Part shown: positions 1-7,585 of the stretch, piece after piece | Layout: the number at the start of each line of letters is the position of its first letter | Numbering within the stretch: position 1 is the first letter of the stretch | Assembly (NCBI GenBank): GCA_017467225.1 | Contig: JAFTSR010000055.1 | Coordinates: forward strand, 1-18,493 | Direction: 5' to 3' | DNA from: Clostridia bacterium | GTDB lineage: Bacteria > Bacillota_A > Clostridia > Oscillospirales > CAG-272 | DNA length: 18,493 nt | Made by a program: the position numbers and the translations under genes | The notes under the pieces: generated by a model | Database searches by the model: none | What the model was told of the DNA's origin: nothing | The model's input: only the letters and a program-made list of their open reading frames with translations

Positions 1-17
1 GCGGGGCAAAGCCCCGC
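1..17. other. Perfect stem-loop upstream of metA
   Basis: GCGGGGC-AAA-GCCCCGC forms a perfect 7-bp GC-rich hairpin with a 3-nt loop at the very edge of the window, 26 nt before the metA start codon. It is followed by an A/C-rich stretch rather than a T-run, so it is not a convincing intrinsic terminator on the plus strand. It could be the 3' part of a leader element or of an upstream gene's terminator; the missing upstream sequence prevents a decision. Confidence 0.4.
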
Positions 18-43
18 ACAAATAACAACGAAGAGGTAACCTT

Positions 44-1011
44 ATGCCTATCAAAATTCCCAACGACCTGCCTGCCGTCAAAACGCTGCAGGACGAAAAT
101 ATCTTTGTTATGACCGAGACGCGCGCGACCTCGCAGGATATCCGCCCGTTGCGCATTCTCATTCTCAATCTGATGCCCAAGAAGATCGAAACTGAGACCC
201 AGCTCTCCCGTCTTCTCGGCAACACGCCGCTGCAGGTCGATCTGACCCTCATCCGCACCAGCACCCACCAATCCAAGAACACGCCCGAGGAGCACCTGCT
301 CGCCTTCTACAAGGTGTTCGATGACGTCAAGGATCAGTATTTTGACGGCATGATCATCACCGGTGCGCCCGTCGAGCACATGGAATTTGAGGAGGTTGAG
401 TACTGGGAGGAGCTTTGCACCATCATGGAGTGGACCAAAACGCACGTGCACTCCACCTTTCATATCTGCTGGGGTGCGCAAGCTGCGCTTTACTATCACT
501 TCGGCGTGCAGAAGGTGCCGCTGCCCGAGAAAATGTTTGGGGTCTTCCCCACACGGTGGAGTACAAGCGCTCCATTCTATTCCGCGGCTTTGACGACATC
601 TTCTACGTTCCGCATTCCCGTCATACCTCGGTGCGCCGTGAGGATATTGAGCAGCATCCCGAGCTGCGTATTTTGGCGTCCTCCGAGGAGGCCGGCATCT
701 ACGCCGTCTCCACCAAAAAGGGCAGACAGATCTTTATTACCGGACATTCGGAGTACGATCCTCTGACGCTGCAGGCAGAATATCTGCGCGACGTGTCGCA
801 GGGCAAGCCGATCCACGTTCCCAACAACTACTATCCCGATGACGATCCTACCAAGGAGCCCATCGTTCGCTGGAGAGCGCACGCCAATCTGATCTACTCC
901 AACTGGCTCAACTATTTTGTCTATCAGACCACGCCCTTCGACGTCAAAAAGATCAGCACCACCCCGCTAAACGAGAGAGAGGACGTCCTTGAGCATAACG
1001 CTCAAGGCTAA
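44..1011 (+). pseudogene. metAA: Homoserine O-acetyltransferase (MetA family), frameshifted
   Basis: The MetA family acylates L-homoserine in the cytoplasm, the first committed step of methionine synthesis. The reading frame from ATG 44 (AGAGG box 7 nt upstream) matches the family up to residue 169. It then goes out of frame at the C-run 547-550 and terminates at 766. The other frame carries the rest, from VEYK through FRGFDD and VPHSRHT to the stop at 1009-1011. One extra C in the run would restore a continuous protein of about 322 residues, close to the usual 300-310. In the restored numbering the nucleophile Cys142 (HICWGAQA) and the His235/Glu237 pair (GHSE) are present. Residue 111 is Glu (GAPVE), which in studied MetA enzymes goes with acetyl-CoA rather than succinyl-CoA use. 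The lesion may be a homopolymer sequencing error, because the downstream part shows no other decay. mutS-like follows 5 nt later, probably co-transcribed. Confidence 0.9.
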
Positions 1012-1016
1012 ACGCT

Positions 1017-2627
1017 ATGAATTTGGAAAATTTCAGTTTACTTTACCCCGACGAGCAGACAAGACAGGCGCACTACAGCGGTCACAGCGTTCCCGACATC
1101 AGCATGTTCGTTCTGGACGAGCTGGGACTGACGCAGATTTTTGATCTCAAGAACGGCGATCTGTCCGATTTCTTCACCGTCGATCCCAACGTCATCCGCT
1201 ACCGCCTGGACACCTTTACGGATATGCTCAACAACGAGTCGCTCGGACGCATGTTTCTCAAGCTGATCCCCGTCCTGACCGATGTTATGGAGCTGCGCCG
1301 TCTGCAGGCCGACAGCGGCAACACCGAGGACTATCTGTCCGCTTTGACCGAGATCGAGCTGTATATCTCCAGCATCGAGGTACTGCACGAGGGACTGTCC
1401 GCCGCTCGCGCCAACGTCAAGGGCGCTGCCTTCACCACGCTGGCTGACCGCATCATGGAGCTGGCGGAGAGCGACTACTACCGCGAGCTCAACGAAAAGC
1501 TGTCCGAGCTGACCGCCCGTGTCCGCGAGATCAAGAGCGTGACCATCGGCGTCAACCTCGACGCGCAGCTGCGTCCTTGTGAGGCCGGCGTGCTTTCCAT
1601 CAATCCCGAGCCCTTCCGCTCCGGCGACGTGCTGGAAAAAATTCTGCGCCTCAACTTCAAGGATGACGAATACACCTGCATTGCCAATCTCGTTCCCTTC
1701 GGCAAAAAGCAGTCGGAAAATCAGAAAATGGCGCTCTCCCTGGCCTTCAACTCGGCCATCAACGACGTTTACAAGTCTTCCCTGCGCTCCTGGAAGCGTA
1801 TTGTCCAGTCCTACGTGCTGGAAAACACCGACTTCCTTTTGACGCTTTTGCCGGAGTTTGAATTTTTGGTTCGCGGCACTGAGGTGCTCAAGGCGCTCAA
1901 GGCGCGCGGCTGCTCGCTGTGCCGTCCCGACATCCGCCCGATGGACGAGCGCGCCTTTGTGACCAAAGCGCTGTACAATCCCGACGTTGCGCTGCGCATT
2001 GAAGATGACATTGTCCCCAACGACGTGGTCTTTGACGACAAGGCCATGATCTACGTGCCGACCGGTCCCAACCGCGGCGGTAAATCTGTCATCACCTGCG
2101 CTATCGGTATGGCTCTGGCCATGATGCAACTGGGCATGTTCGTTCCCGCCGAAAGTGCAGTGCTCAGCCCGGCTGACGCTATCTACACCCACTTCCCCAC
2201 AGGTGCTGAGGATACCATCGACAAGGGTCGTCTTGGCGAGGAATGTGCACGCCTTGGTGAAATTCTTGACAGCATCACGGCGCATTCGCTGGTGCTCTTG
2301 GACGAATCCCTGTCCTCCACCGGCTCCTACGAGGCGTCCTATATCGCCGCCGAGGTATTGGCAGGACTTTCCTTGGTCGGCTGCCGTTGCCTGTTCTCAA
2401 CCCACCTACACGAGCTTGCTGCCGAGCTTGATCATATTGCCGAGCGTACCGCTGCTCGCGGCGGCGTAGCTATCGACACGCTGGTTGCCGGTATTGAGGA
2501 TGAGGGCAAGCGCTCCTTCAAGATCTACCGTGCAAAGCCGGACGGTAAGAGCTATGCACGCGACATTGCCAACCGTTACGGTCTGACGTACGAAAATATC
2601 GTCAGAAAGATCGACGCGAAGCAATAA
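1017..2627 (+). CDS. MutS-family ATPase lacking the mismatch-recognition domain
   Basis: A 536-residue protein of the MutS ATPase superfamily. The C-terminal ATPase domain shows Walker A GPNRGGKS (350-357), Walker B LVLLDE (425-430) followed by SLSSTGSYEA where classical MutS has LGRGTSTYDG, and the STHLHEL switch (461-467). Residues 60-300 are helical and resemble the core/lever domains. The protein is much shorter than MutS (about 850 residues), and I see no N-terminal mismatch-binding domain with a Phe-x-Glu motif. It is therefore a MutS-like ATPase of unknown DNA substrate, not the canonical mismatch sensor, and no Smr nuclease domain is present. The ATG lies 5 nt after the metA stop with a weak AAGG element in the metA 3' end, suggesting translational coupling. 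A strong terminator follows at 2637. Confidence 0.85.
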   Translation: MNLENFSLLYPDEQTRQAHYSGHSVPDISMFVLDELGLTQIFDLKNGDLSDFFTVDPNVIRYRLDTFTDMLNNESLGRMFLKLIPVLTDVMELRRLQADSGNTEDYLSALTEIELYISSIEVLHEGLSAARANVKGAAFTTLADRIMELAESDYYRELNEKLSELTARVREIKSVTIGVNLDAQLRPCEAGVLSINPEPFRSGDVLEKILRLNFKDDEYTCIANLVPFGKKQSENQKMALSLAFNSAINDVYKSSLRSWKRIVQSYVLENTDFLLTLLPEFEFLVRGTEVLKALKARGCSLCRPDIRPMDERAFVTKALYNPDVALRIEDDIVPNDVVFDDKAMIYVPTGPNRGGKSVITCAIGMALAMMQLGMFVPAESAVLSPADAIYTHFPTGAEDTIDKGRLGEECARLGEILDSITAHSLVLLDESLSSTGSYEASYIAAEVLAGLSLVGCRCLFSTHLHELAAELDHIAERTAARGGVAIDTLVAGIEDEGKRSFKIYRAKPDGKSYARDIANRYGLTYENIVRKIDAKQ

Positions 2628-2636
2628 GCATAACCA

Positions 2637-2674
2637 AAGAGCGAGCCTTTGACAAGGCTCGCTCTTATTTTATT
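2637..2674 (+). terminator. Intrinsic terminator after the MutS-like gene
   Basis: A perfect 13-bp stem (2637-2649 with 2654-2666) with loop TGAC, followed by TTATTTTATT on the plus strand. It ends the metA-mutS transcript. It also sits directly behind the stop codon of the convergent AlgX-like gene (2670-2672); on that strand the tail is poor in T, so it may work less well in that direction. Confidence 0.85.
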
Positions 2675-4133
2675 CCGTTTCCTTGAGAAACTCATACAGA
2701 GAGTCGTAAACGGCGTTATGACCGATGGAGGCCGCAATCGCCTCCCAATCGTCACCGGTGGCGTGTTGTCCGCTAACCTGCGGCTCGGTAAACTCAAAAA
2801 TGATCAGATCCAGATCTTCCAAAATGTCGTCCCACGCGTAAATCCCATGCGTCCAGGGATTGGCTCTGGTGTCCCAACCACTGTTATAATTGATGTGCTT
2901 GACGTCGGCAATATTATAGTTGCGCAAATAGGTAACAATATCAAACGAGAAAGAGCACCCCTGCACCAAAACGTTGAGCTTTTCCGCATCCTGGTCGTGG
3001 ACAACCACATCCGGATAATAATACGCCTCGTCCATGATCTTGCCTTCCATATTGCCCATCGCACCGTAGAGAATGTTATAGATATCTACGTCACTGCTGC
3101 CACCGGAAAGCGGTGTCGGTGAGGAGATCACGCCGACTGCCTCCGGCTGCCGAACCGTTCTGTCCGCGATTTCGGAATACATACGGAGCAGCTGCGCCGT
3201 GCTTTCAAAGGAAGCAATATGATTCCAATGCGTTCCTGTTTTGGTAAACGTGTTGAGCAGACCGATCTGCTTATAATACGCTGAACTATCCAGATACGCC
3301 ACTCCATATTCCTCAAGTGCTGCACGCAGCATATCGACCGGACGGATATAATCCTGTGTGGGAAGGTAGCGGTTTTTGTAATACTCGGGAATAAATTCGG
3401 GATACTCTGCCGCCTTGCTGGGCGAAATATTGAGAAGCATCACAATATCGTAGCGATAGAGCAGCTCTTCCTGAATGTACGCCAGTCGCTGGGCAGTAAT
3501 GTTTTGACTTTCCTGCGTCACTGACGCTCCGGCGCCTCCGTAGCCGTAATAATCGTTGATGTAGCCAGCCTCGTAAAGATAGCCCGACTTACCAATATAT
3601 ACGGCGGTCGAGCCCTTGAAGCCGGTCGGCTCCACGGGAACCTCTTCCATACGCTTCAAATTGATTTCAGCGTACATATTGTCGGGATCGATGAAAATCG
3701 CCATGGGGTCGATCACCTCTACGGGCTCCTCGGTCTCCTCGCCTTGTACATCATCCTCTGGCGTCGGCTCTACCGCCGGCGTTCCTTGCGGTGCATAAAC
3801 CGAACCAACGCTGCCAAGCATGGTCATCACCGAAACGGCAGGCTTGAAGTTTCCGACGTTGTAAAGCATTTCTTTATACGCCGAAACGATGGAAGAACGC
3901 CAAGGGTAATGCTTGGAGAACCAGTTCTCAAAGGCTGCATGGAAGCTGCCGCTAAAATACGTCTCATCCGTCAAGGGAACCAGCGTCGCCGCCGTTTCCT
4001 GGTAGACCTCCGGATCATATTCATCGGGGCCGTCCAGCGCCATCAGGCACAACGGAAAGCAAAGCATACCCATAAATATCAGTATGATAGACAGCCGCAT
4101 CACATACGTTACGTTGGATGTTCTTTTTTTCAC
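2670..4133 (-). CDS. Membrane-anchored AlgX/AlgJ (DHHW)-type SGNH-fold protein
   Basis: 487 residues. An N-terminal membrane anchor (about 11-32) is followed by an acidic, Pro-rich linker (about 115-142) and an extracytoplasmic domain resembling AlgX/AlgJ O-acetyltransferases. The family signs are a GKSGYLY motif (181-187), the THW motif (301-303), GCSFS carrying the likely nucleophile Ser394, and the IIFEFTE strand (444-450). In AlgX the corresponding motif is DTHW; here the Asp position is Gly300, while His and Ser are kept. Such proteins O-acetylate exported glycans, usually together with an MBOAT membrane partner, but none is encoded in this window, so the substrate is unknown. The start is GTG 4133 with GGAGG 6 nt ahead. 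It has its own promoter at 4168-4196 and ends at a terminator shared with the MutS-like gene. Confidence 0.75.
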   Translation of the reverse strand: MKKRTSNVTYVMRLSIILIFMGMLCFPLCLMALDGPDEYDPEVYQETAATLVPLTDETYFSGSFHAAFENWFSKHYPWRSSIVSAYKEMLYNVGNFKPAVSVMTMLGSVGSVYAPQGTPAVEPTPEDDVQGEETEEPVEVIDPMAIFIDPDNMYAEINLKRMEEVPVEPTGFKGSTAVYIGKSGYLYEAGYINDYYGYGGAGASVTQESQNITAQRLAYIQEELLYRYDIVMLLNISPSKAAEYPEFIPEYYKNRYLPTQDYIRPVDMLRAALEEYGVAYLDSSAYYKQIGLLNTFTKTGTHWNHIASFESTAQLLRMYSEIADRTVRQPEAVGVISSPTPLSGGSSDVDIYNILYGAMGNMEGKIMDEAYYYPDVVVHDQDAEKLNVLVQGCSFSFDIVTYLRNYNIADVKHINYNSGWDTRANPWTHGIYAWDDILEDLDLIIFEFTEPQVSGQHATGDDWEAIAASIGHNAVYDSLYEFLKETE

Positions 4134-4167
4134 AAAGCACCTCCGTCAAGTCTTATTGCATGGGTAT

Positions 4168-4196
4168 ATTTTAACACATTTTCTTACCGATGTCAA
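4168..4196 (-). promoter_or_regulatory. Sigma-A promoter of the AlgX-like gene
   Basis: On the minus strand TTGACA (4191-4196) is followed by a 17-nt spacer and TAAAAT (4168-4173), one mismatch from the consensus -10. It lies about 35 nt upstream of the GTG start at 4133. Confidence 0.8.
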
Positions 4197-4207
4197 CCAT
4201 AAGATTT

Positions 4208-4246
4208 GGGGTGAGCACCAAATGCATTTTGCATTTGTCTCACCCC
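4208..4246 (-). terminator. Hairpin terminator of the lipoprotein gene
   Basis: GGGGTGAG (4208-4215) pairs with CTCACCCC (4239-4246). An inner 8-bp stem, CAAATGCA with TGCATTTG, is separated from it by a small internal loop, and the tip is TTT. It lies 8 nt after the lipoprotein stop codon on the minus strand and just before the next promoter. The downstream tail (AAATCTTAT) is only moderately T-rich, so termination strength is uncertain. Confidence 0.6.
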
Positions 4247-4253
4247 TTTACCA

Positions 4254-4892
4254 TCAGTTCACCAAAACGTGGAAATTGTCACCGATATCATGCGTCATGA
4301 CCAGATGAGAAGCATCGGTTGCCTCACCGTTCAGATGGAACACACCATCCTTTACAAAGGTGTCATGGCTGATGTGGTAGATCAGCGAGGTATCCTCCGG
4401 CCAATGCGCGTCAACATGATCCTCGTGGCTGTCATCGTCCTCGTAATGCTCCGGCGTGGTGGAGTAGTAGTAGGTAAAATGCGTCGGCGAGATCAGCACG
4501 TGCACCAGCTCATAGTCCTCGGGAATGGCAGCTTCATTGGGCAGGTGGTACTGGTCGATGTGGTGGATGTCCAGCTTGCTGAACAGCATATGCACGTCAC
4601 TGTCGATGGTAAAGTGCGGCGAGCTTTCAAACAGCAGAACGACGTCGTCCAGCGAATCATAGCGGATAGCGTTGTACCAAACGTCCGGTACCGGGAAATC
4701 GGTAATCGGATCGATGGTGCTGCGCGTTGCGTGTGCCAGAGTGGTGCTTCCCTCTTCCTCGTCAAAGCTGTCGGCAAAGGCACCACGCGACTGTACAGGC
4801 GTGGGCTCAGCGGTTTCTTGCTCGTTGCAGGAAACTAAAAATATCATGGTAAGCGAAAGTAAAATCGCGATCAGGGCGGTCAGGTGTTTCAT
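4254..4892 (-). CDS. Histidine- and acid-rich lipoprotein, unknown function
   Basis: 212 residues with a lipoprotein signal peptide: Lys-His start, hydrophobic core 5-20, and lipobox LVSC with Cys22 as the lipidation site. A Glu/Thr/Pro linker follows. The mature part holds 18 histidines, with a dense His/Asp/Glu cluster at about 148-176 (EHY-E-DDD-SHEDH-D-H). This composition would suit binding of a divalent metal such as zinc or nickel, but no family was recognised and no known solute-binding fold is evident. The start is ATG 4892, with AAAGGAGG close upstream. It has its own perfect -35 promoter and possible dyad operators further upstream. Nearby lnt could act on its N-terminus. Confidence 0.75.
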   Translation of the reverse strand: MKHLTALIAILLSLTMIFLVSCNEQETAEPTPVQSRGAFADSFDEEEGSTTLAHATRSTIDPITDFPVPDVWYNAIRYDSLDDVVLLFESSPHFTIDSDVHMLFSKLDIHHIDQYHLPNEAAIPEDYELVHVLISPTHFTYYYSTTPEHYEDDDSHEDHVDAHWPEDTSLIYHISHDTFVKDGVFHLNGEATDASHLVMTHDIGDNFHVLVN

Positions 4893-4939
4893 AAGAGTTG
4901 TCCTCCTTTCGGCATAAGGCCGTCATCTGTTGTATATAT

Positions 4940-4968
4940 AATATATCATTTTTATCCAAATTTGTCAA
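4940..4968 (-). promoter_or_regulatory. Sigma-A promoter of the lipoprotein gene
   Basis: Minus strand: TTGACA (4963-4968), 17-nt spacer, TATATT (4940-4945). It is followed by an AT-rich run and, about 35 nt on, by the AAAGGAGG site of the lipoprotein gene. Confidence 0.8.
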
Positions 4969-4975
4969 TGAACAT

Positions 4976-5051
4976 TTTGTAAACAAACCGTGTACAATAT
5001 AACTTTTTTATTTACAAAAAATGAGCAAAAAATGTACGGTTTGTGAACAAT
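4976..5051. promoter_or_regulatory. Paired dyad motif, candidate regulator-binding sites
   Basis: TTTGTAAACAAA (4976-4987) and TTTGTGAACAAT (5040-5051) share TTTGT-RA-ACAA and are each nearly palindromic. They are flanked on their inner sides by an inverted copy of the same element, ACAAACCGT (4983-4991) and ACGGTTTGT (5036-5044). The centres are 64 bp apart. The first lies just upstream of the lipoprotein -35 box, roughly at -50, and the second roughly at -110. Position and symmetry suggest binding of a dimeric regulator, possibly an activator; the regulator is unknown. Confidence 0.4.
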
Positions 5052-5195
5052 TAAAATTATAAAATGCAGTTTTGCATATAATTCACCTGTTTTTCATTAA
5101 AAAATGAATTAAATTTTCTCGGACTTGCATTTCGATTATATACCATTTTGGTAAACTTATAACCAAATAACCCGTTCGAGAAGGGTATTTTCAGT

Positions 5196-5232
5196 ACAAA
5201 AAAAGATCACATCCGCCCACGGATGCGATCTT
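5196..5232 (-). terminator. Terminator of the cobalamin ECF operon
   Basis: On the minus strand a 13-bp stem (5220-5232 with 5203-5215) with loop TGGG and one G-T wobble is followed by a run of seven T (5196-5202 region). It lies 20 nt after the stop of the S-component gene and ends the operon. The plus-strand tail is T-rich as well. Confidence 0.85.
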
Positions 5233-5252
5233 ATTATCTTTATTTTGTATTT

Positions 5253-5936
5253 TTATACACCGTATTTTTTCTTGACGCGCTCCAGCTTTCTGCCGAAAGG
5301 TCCTGCGCACAGCCCCAGGAAAATAACGTTGGAAACGCAATACAGCGCGGTATGAGGCAACGCGGTGACAAGCGCCGCGGTGTAGGTCGGCCAGGAAAAA
5401 CCGTCACCCGAAATGGCAGTCCATACGTCCATCAAAGCAGAAAACGCCACGCCGGAGAACAGCGCAAAGATGCAAAGGCAGAGACGGCTCCTGCGCAGCA
5501 GTGGAGCCAAAAAGCCGGAAAACAGGCCGATCAGTCCCCAAGCCATCATCTGAAAGGGCGTCCAGGGGCCTTGCCCGTAGAAAAAATTGGAGATGACGGC
5601 CGACAGCGCACCGACGAGAAACGCCGCCTCACCGCCAAGGTACATGCCGGTGATGGTGGTCATGGCCGTGATCGGCTTAAAAAACGGAATGAAGCGTCCG
5701 ACGACCGACAGCGCCGTCATGACCGCTACGATGACCTGCCGCCGCACACCGACCATGCGTCGGTCAAAGCCGCAAAGAAAGAGCAACAGCGAAAGCAAAA
5801 GCACCGCGACGGTGATGATAGCGTGATATTTTGACTCCAGGAATATCATGCCCAGAGCGATGACCAGCGGCATCAGCAGGAATGGCAGCAGATAGCGCAG
5901 TAGTGTGCGCAATCGCGAATTTTTGATCATTTTCAT
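5253..5936 (-). CDS. ECF transporter S component, probable cobalamin-binding subunit (CbrT-like)
   Basis: 227 residues, almost wholly hydrophobic, with about six membrane segments. This is the substrate-capturing S component of an energy-coupling-factor importer. Family features are GRFIPFFKP (80-88) and FFYGQGPWTPFQMMAWGLIG (118-137). The protein itself does not state its ligand. Cobalamin is inferred because the operon is headed by a cobalamin riboswitch and a transcobalamin-like protein. The start is placed at ATG 5936, which overlaps the TGA of the ATPase gene as ATGA, with an AAGGTGG element upstream. An in-frame GTG at 5969 lies inside the ATPase gene and has no good ribosome-binding site. 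Last gene of the operon. Confidence 0.85.
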   Translation of the reverse strand: MKMIKNSRLRTLLRYLLPFLLMPLVIALGMIFLESKYHAIITVAVLLLSLLLFLCGFDRRMVGVRRQVIVAVMTALSVVGRFIPFFKPITAMTTITGMYLGGEAAFLVGALSAVISNFFYGQGPWTPFQMMAWGLIGLFSGFLAPLLRRSRLCLCIFALFSGVAFSALMDVWTAISGDGFSWPTYTAALVTALPHTALYCVSNVIFLGLCAGPFGRKLERVKKKYGV

Positions 5937-7585
5937 GTTGCACTGTCCACCTTCCCATTGTGTCGGCACAGCGCAACGACATCATCTACCGTAATCGCGC
6001 CGTCAAAATGATCGCGCGACATGCGTGCCGCCGCCGTCGTGTAGAAATTGTTATGGGCAAAGAAATCACGCGGCGACGCGACAAGAGATATCTCGCCACG
6101 GAAAAACATAGCGCACCGATCCGCTGCCCTGGCGGCAAATTCCACGTCGTGCGTAACGGTAACCACCGTCATCCCCTGTGCAGTCAGTGCGCGAATGATG
6201 CCAAGAATGCCCTCCTTGGCCATGGCGTCCAGTCCCTTGGTGGGCTCGTCCAAAAGAAGCAGACGCGGACGGCTGGACAGCACTCGCGCCAGCGCGACCA
6301 GCTGCTGCTCGCCACCGCTCAGATCGTACGGATGGCGGTCATACAAGGGTGTAAAATCATAGGGCAGCATGGCCTGGGCCTGTTCGCAGCCCATCAGCTC
6401 CTGGCGCACCGTATCGTGCATCAGAATGGTCTGTACGTCCTGCGGCAAAAGCGCCACGCAGTCGCGGTACAGCTCGTCACGGCGATACTCGCGGACATCC
6501 TTGCCAAAAATGCGCACCCGACCGCTATAGCAGCGATGCATACCGGCCAGCACACCAAGCAGCGTAGTTTTTCCCGCGCCGTTTCCGCCCAATAGGCAAA
6601 GCGACTCGCCCTGCCGCACCGACAGCGTCATACCGCGCAGCACGTCGGGCGTGTTACGCTCGTAACGGAAAAAGGCTTCCTTCAGCTCCAGCGCACAGTC
6701 ACGGTCGTCCTTCTCTTTACAAGAGGCCGGTGGCAGCGCACGACAGTCATTGCGATAATTTTTCTCGAGATATTCTCTGCCCTCACGCTCACTCAACGGG
6801 CAGTTCTCCGCCGTGATCTCGCCCTCCAGCGCGCGGAATACGCGCACAGCACCGGGCATGGCGGCTAACAGCGGCGCGTCCTGTGGCAGTCGGTACGCCA
6901 ATCCGCGCGGATGCGTATCGGCAAGCAGGTGACCGTCCTCCATAACCAGCACGCGGTCACAAAGCGTCAAGAGCTCCTCCAAACGGTGCTCGGCAATGAC
7001 GACCGTCAACGCCAGCTCCCGATTGAGCTTGTGCAGCGTGCGGATAAAATTGGAGGCAGCGATCGGGTCCAGCTGCGCTGTCGGCTCGTCCAACAGCAGA
7101 ATTTTCGGGTGCATGGTCATAACCGACGCCAGATTGAGCAGCTGCTTTTGTCCGCCGGACAGCGTGTCCACCGAACGGTCAAACCAATGCTCCATACCGA
7201 AATAGCAAGCCATTTCCGCCACACGCGCGGAGATCACCCGACGGGAGTAGCCCAGATTTTCAAGACCGAAGGCCAACTCGTGCCAGACCCTATCGGTCAC
7301 GATCTGCTGTTCGGGATGCTGCATAACGTAAGCGATCTGCTCAGCCGCCGCACGGTCCCCCATCTCACGCTGCGGCACGCCGTCAAACGTGATTTCTCCC
7401 TGCATCTCACCCTGAGGGATCAGCTCTCTTTTGAGCAGGCGCATCAAGGTGGATTTTCCGCTGCCGGTCGCACCGCACAGCACGACAAACTCCCCACGCG
7501 TCACCGAAAAGCTGACGTTCTCGACCGCCGCCTTTTGCGCCCCGGGATATTGAAAGCTCAGATTTTTGAGTGTAAGTAGTGCCAT
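5933..7585 (-). CDS. ECF transporter ATPase, two fused ABC domains
   Basis: 550 residues containing two complete ABC ATPase domains, so one chain supplies both ATPases (A and A') that power an ECF importer. Domain 1: Walker A GATGSGKST (38-46), signature LSGGQ (142-146), Walker B LLLDEP (163-168), switch His200. Domain 2: Walker A GGNGAGKTT (333-341), signature LSGGE (422-426), Walker B LLLDEP (443-448), switch His479. A polar linker of about 90 residues (220-300) separates them. The start is ATG 7585 with GGGAG upstream, overlapping the ECF-T 3' end by 28 nt. The frame stays open further upstream, but that part is antisense-like filler within the ECF-T gene. It is followed by the S component with an ATGA overlap. 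Confidence 0.93.
   Translation of the reverse strand: MALLTLKNLSFQYPGAQKAAVENVSFSVTRGEFVVLCGATGSGKSTLMRLLKRELIPQGEMQGEITFDGVPQREMGDRAAAEQIAYVMQHPEQQIVTDRVWHELAFGLENLGYSRRVISARVAEMACYFGMEHWFDRSVDTLSGGQKQLLNLASVMTMHPKILLLDEPTAQLDPIAASNFIRTLHKLNRELALTVVIAEHRLEELLTLCDRVLVMEDGHLLADTHPRGLAYRLPQDAPLLAAMPGAVRVFRALEGEITAENCPLSEREGREYLEKNYRNDCRALPPASCKEKDDRDCALELKEAFFRYERNTPDVLRGMTLSVRQGESLCLLGGNGAGKTTLLGVLAGMHRCYSGRVRIFGKDVREYRRDELYRDCVALLPQDVQTILMHDTVRQELMGCEQAQAMLPYDFTPLYDRHPYDLSGGEQQLVALARVLSSRPRLLLLDEPTKGLDAMAKEGILGIIRALTAQGMTVVTVTHDVEFAARAADRCAMFFRGEISLVASPRDFFAHNNFYTTAAARMSRDHFDGAITVDDVVALCRHNGKVDSAT

Larger units (their letters stand above)
4893..5202. other. AT-rich intergenic region
   Basis: About 310 bp without a gene, clearly richer in A/T than its surroundings. 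It holds the lipoprotein promoter (4940-4968), two similar dyad motifs (4976-4987 and 5040-5051) and several short inverted repeats, for example TTCATT-AAAA-AATGAA near 5093-5108 and ATGCA-GTTT-TGCAT near 5064-5077. I found no convincing small open reading frame with a ribosome-binding site. Confidence 0.6.

Noticed and set aside
1..43. SAM riboswitch or T-box upstream of metA
   Set aside because: Only 43 nt are available, and a single hairpin is insufficient to identify either.
1038..2285. Long minus-strand open frame of 415 codons opposite the MutS-like gene
   Set aside because: Antisense shadow of a codon-biased gene; the plus-strand product has clear ATPase motifs, while this translation is low in protein-like features and matches no family.
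5937..5969. Earlier GTG start for the S component
   Set aside because: It lacks a good ribosome-binding site and lies inside the ATPase gene; the ATGA-coupled ATG at 5936 fits better.
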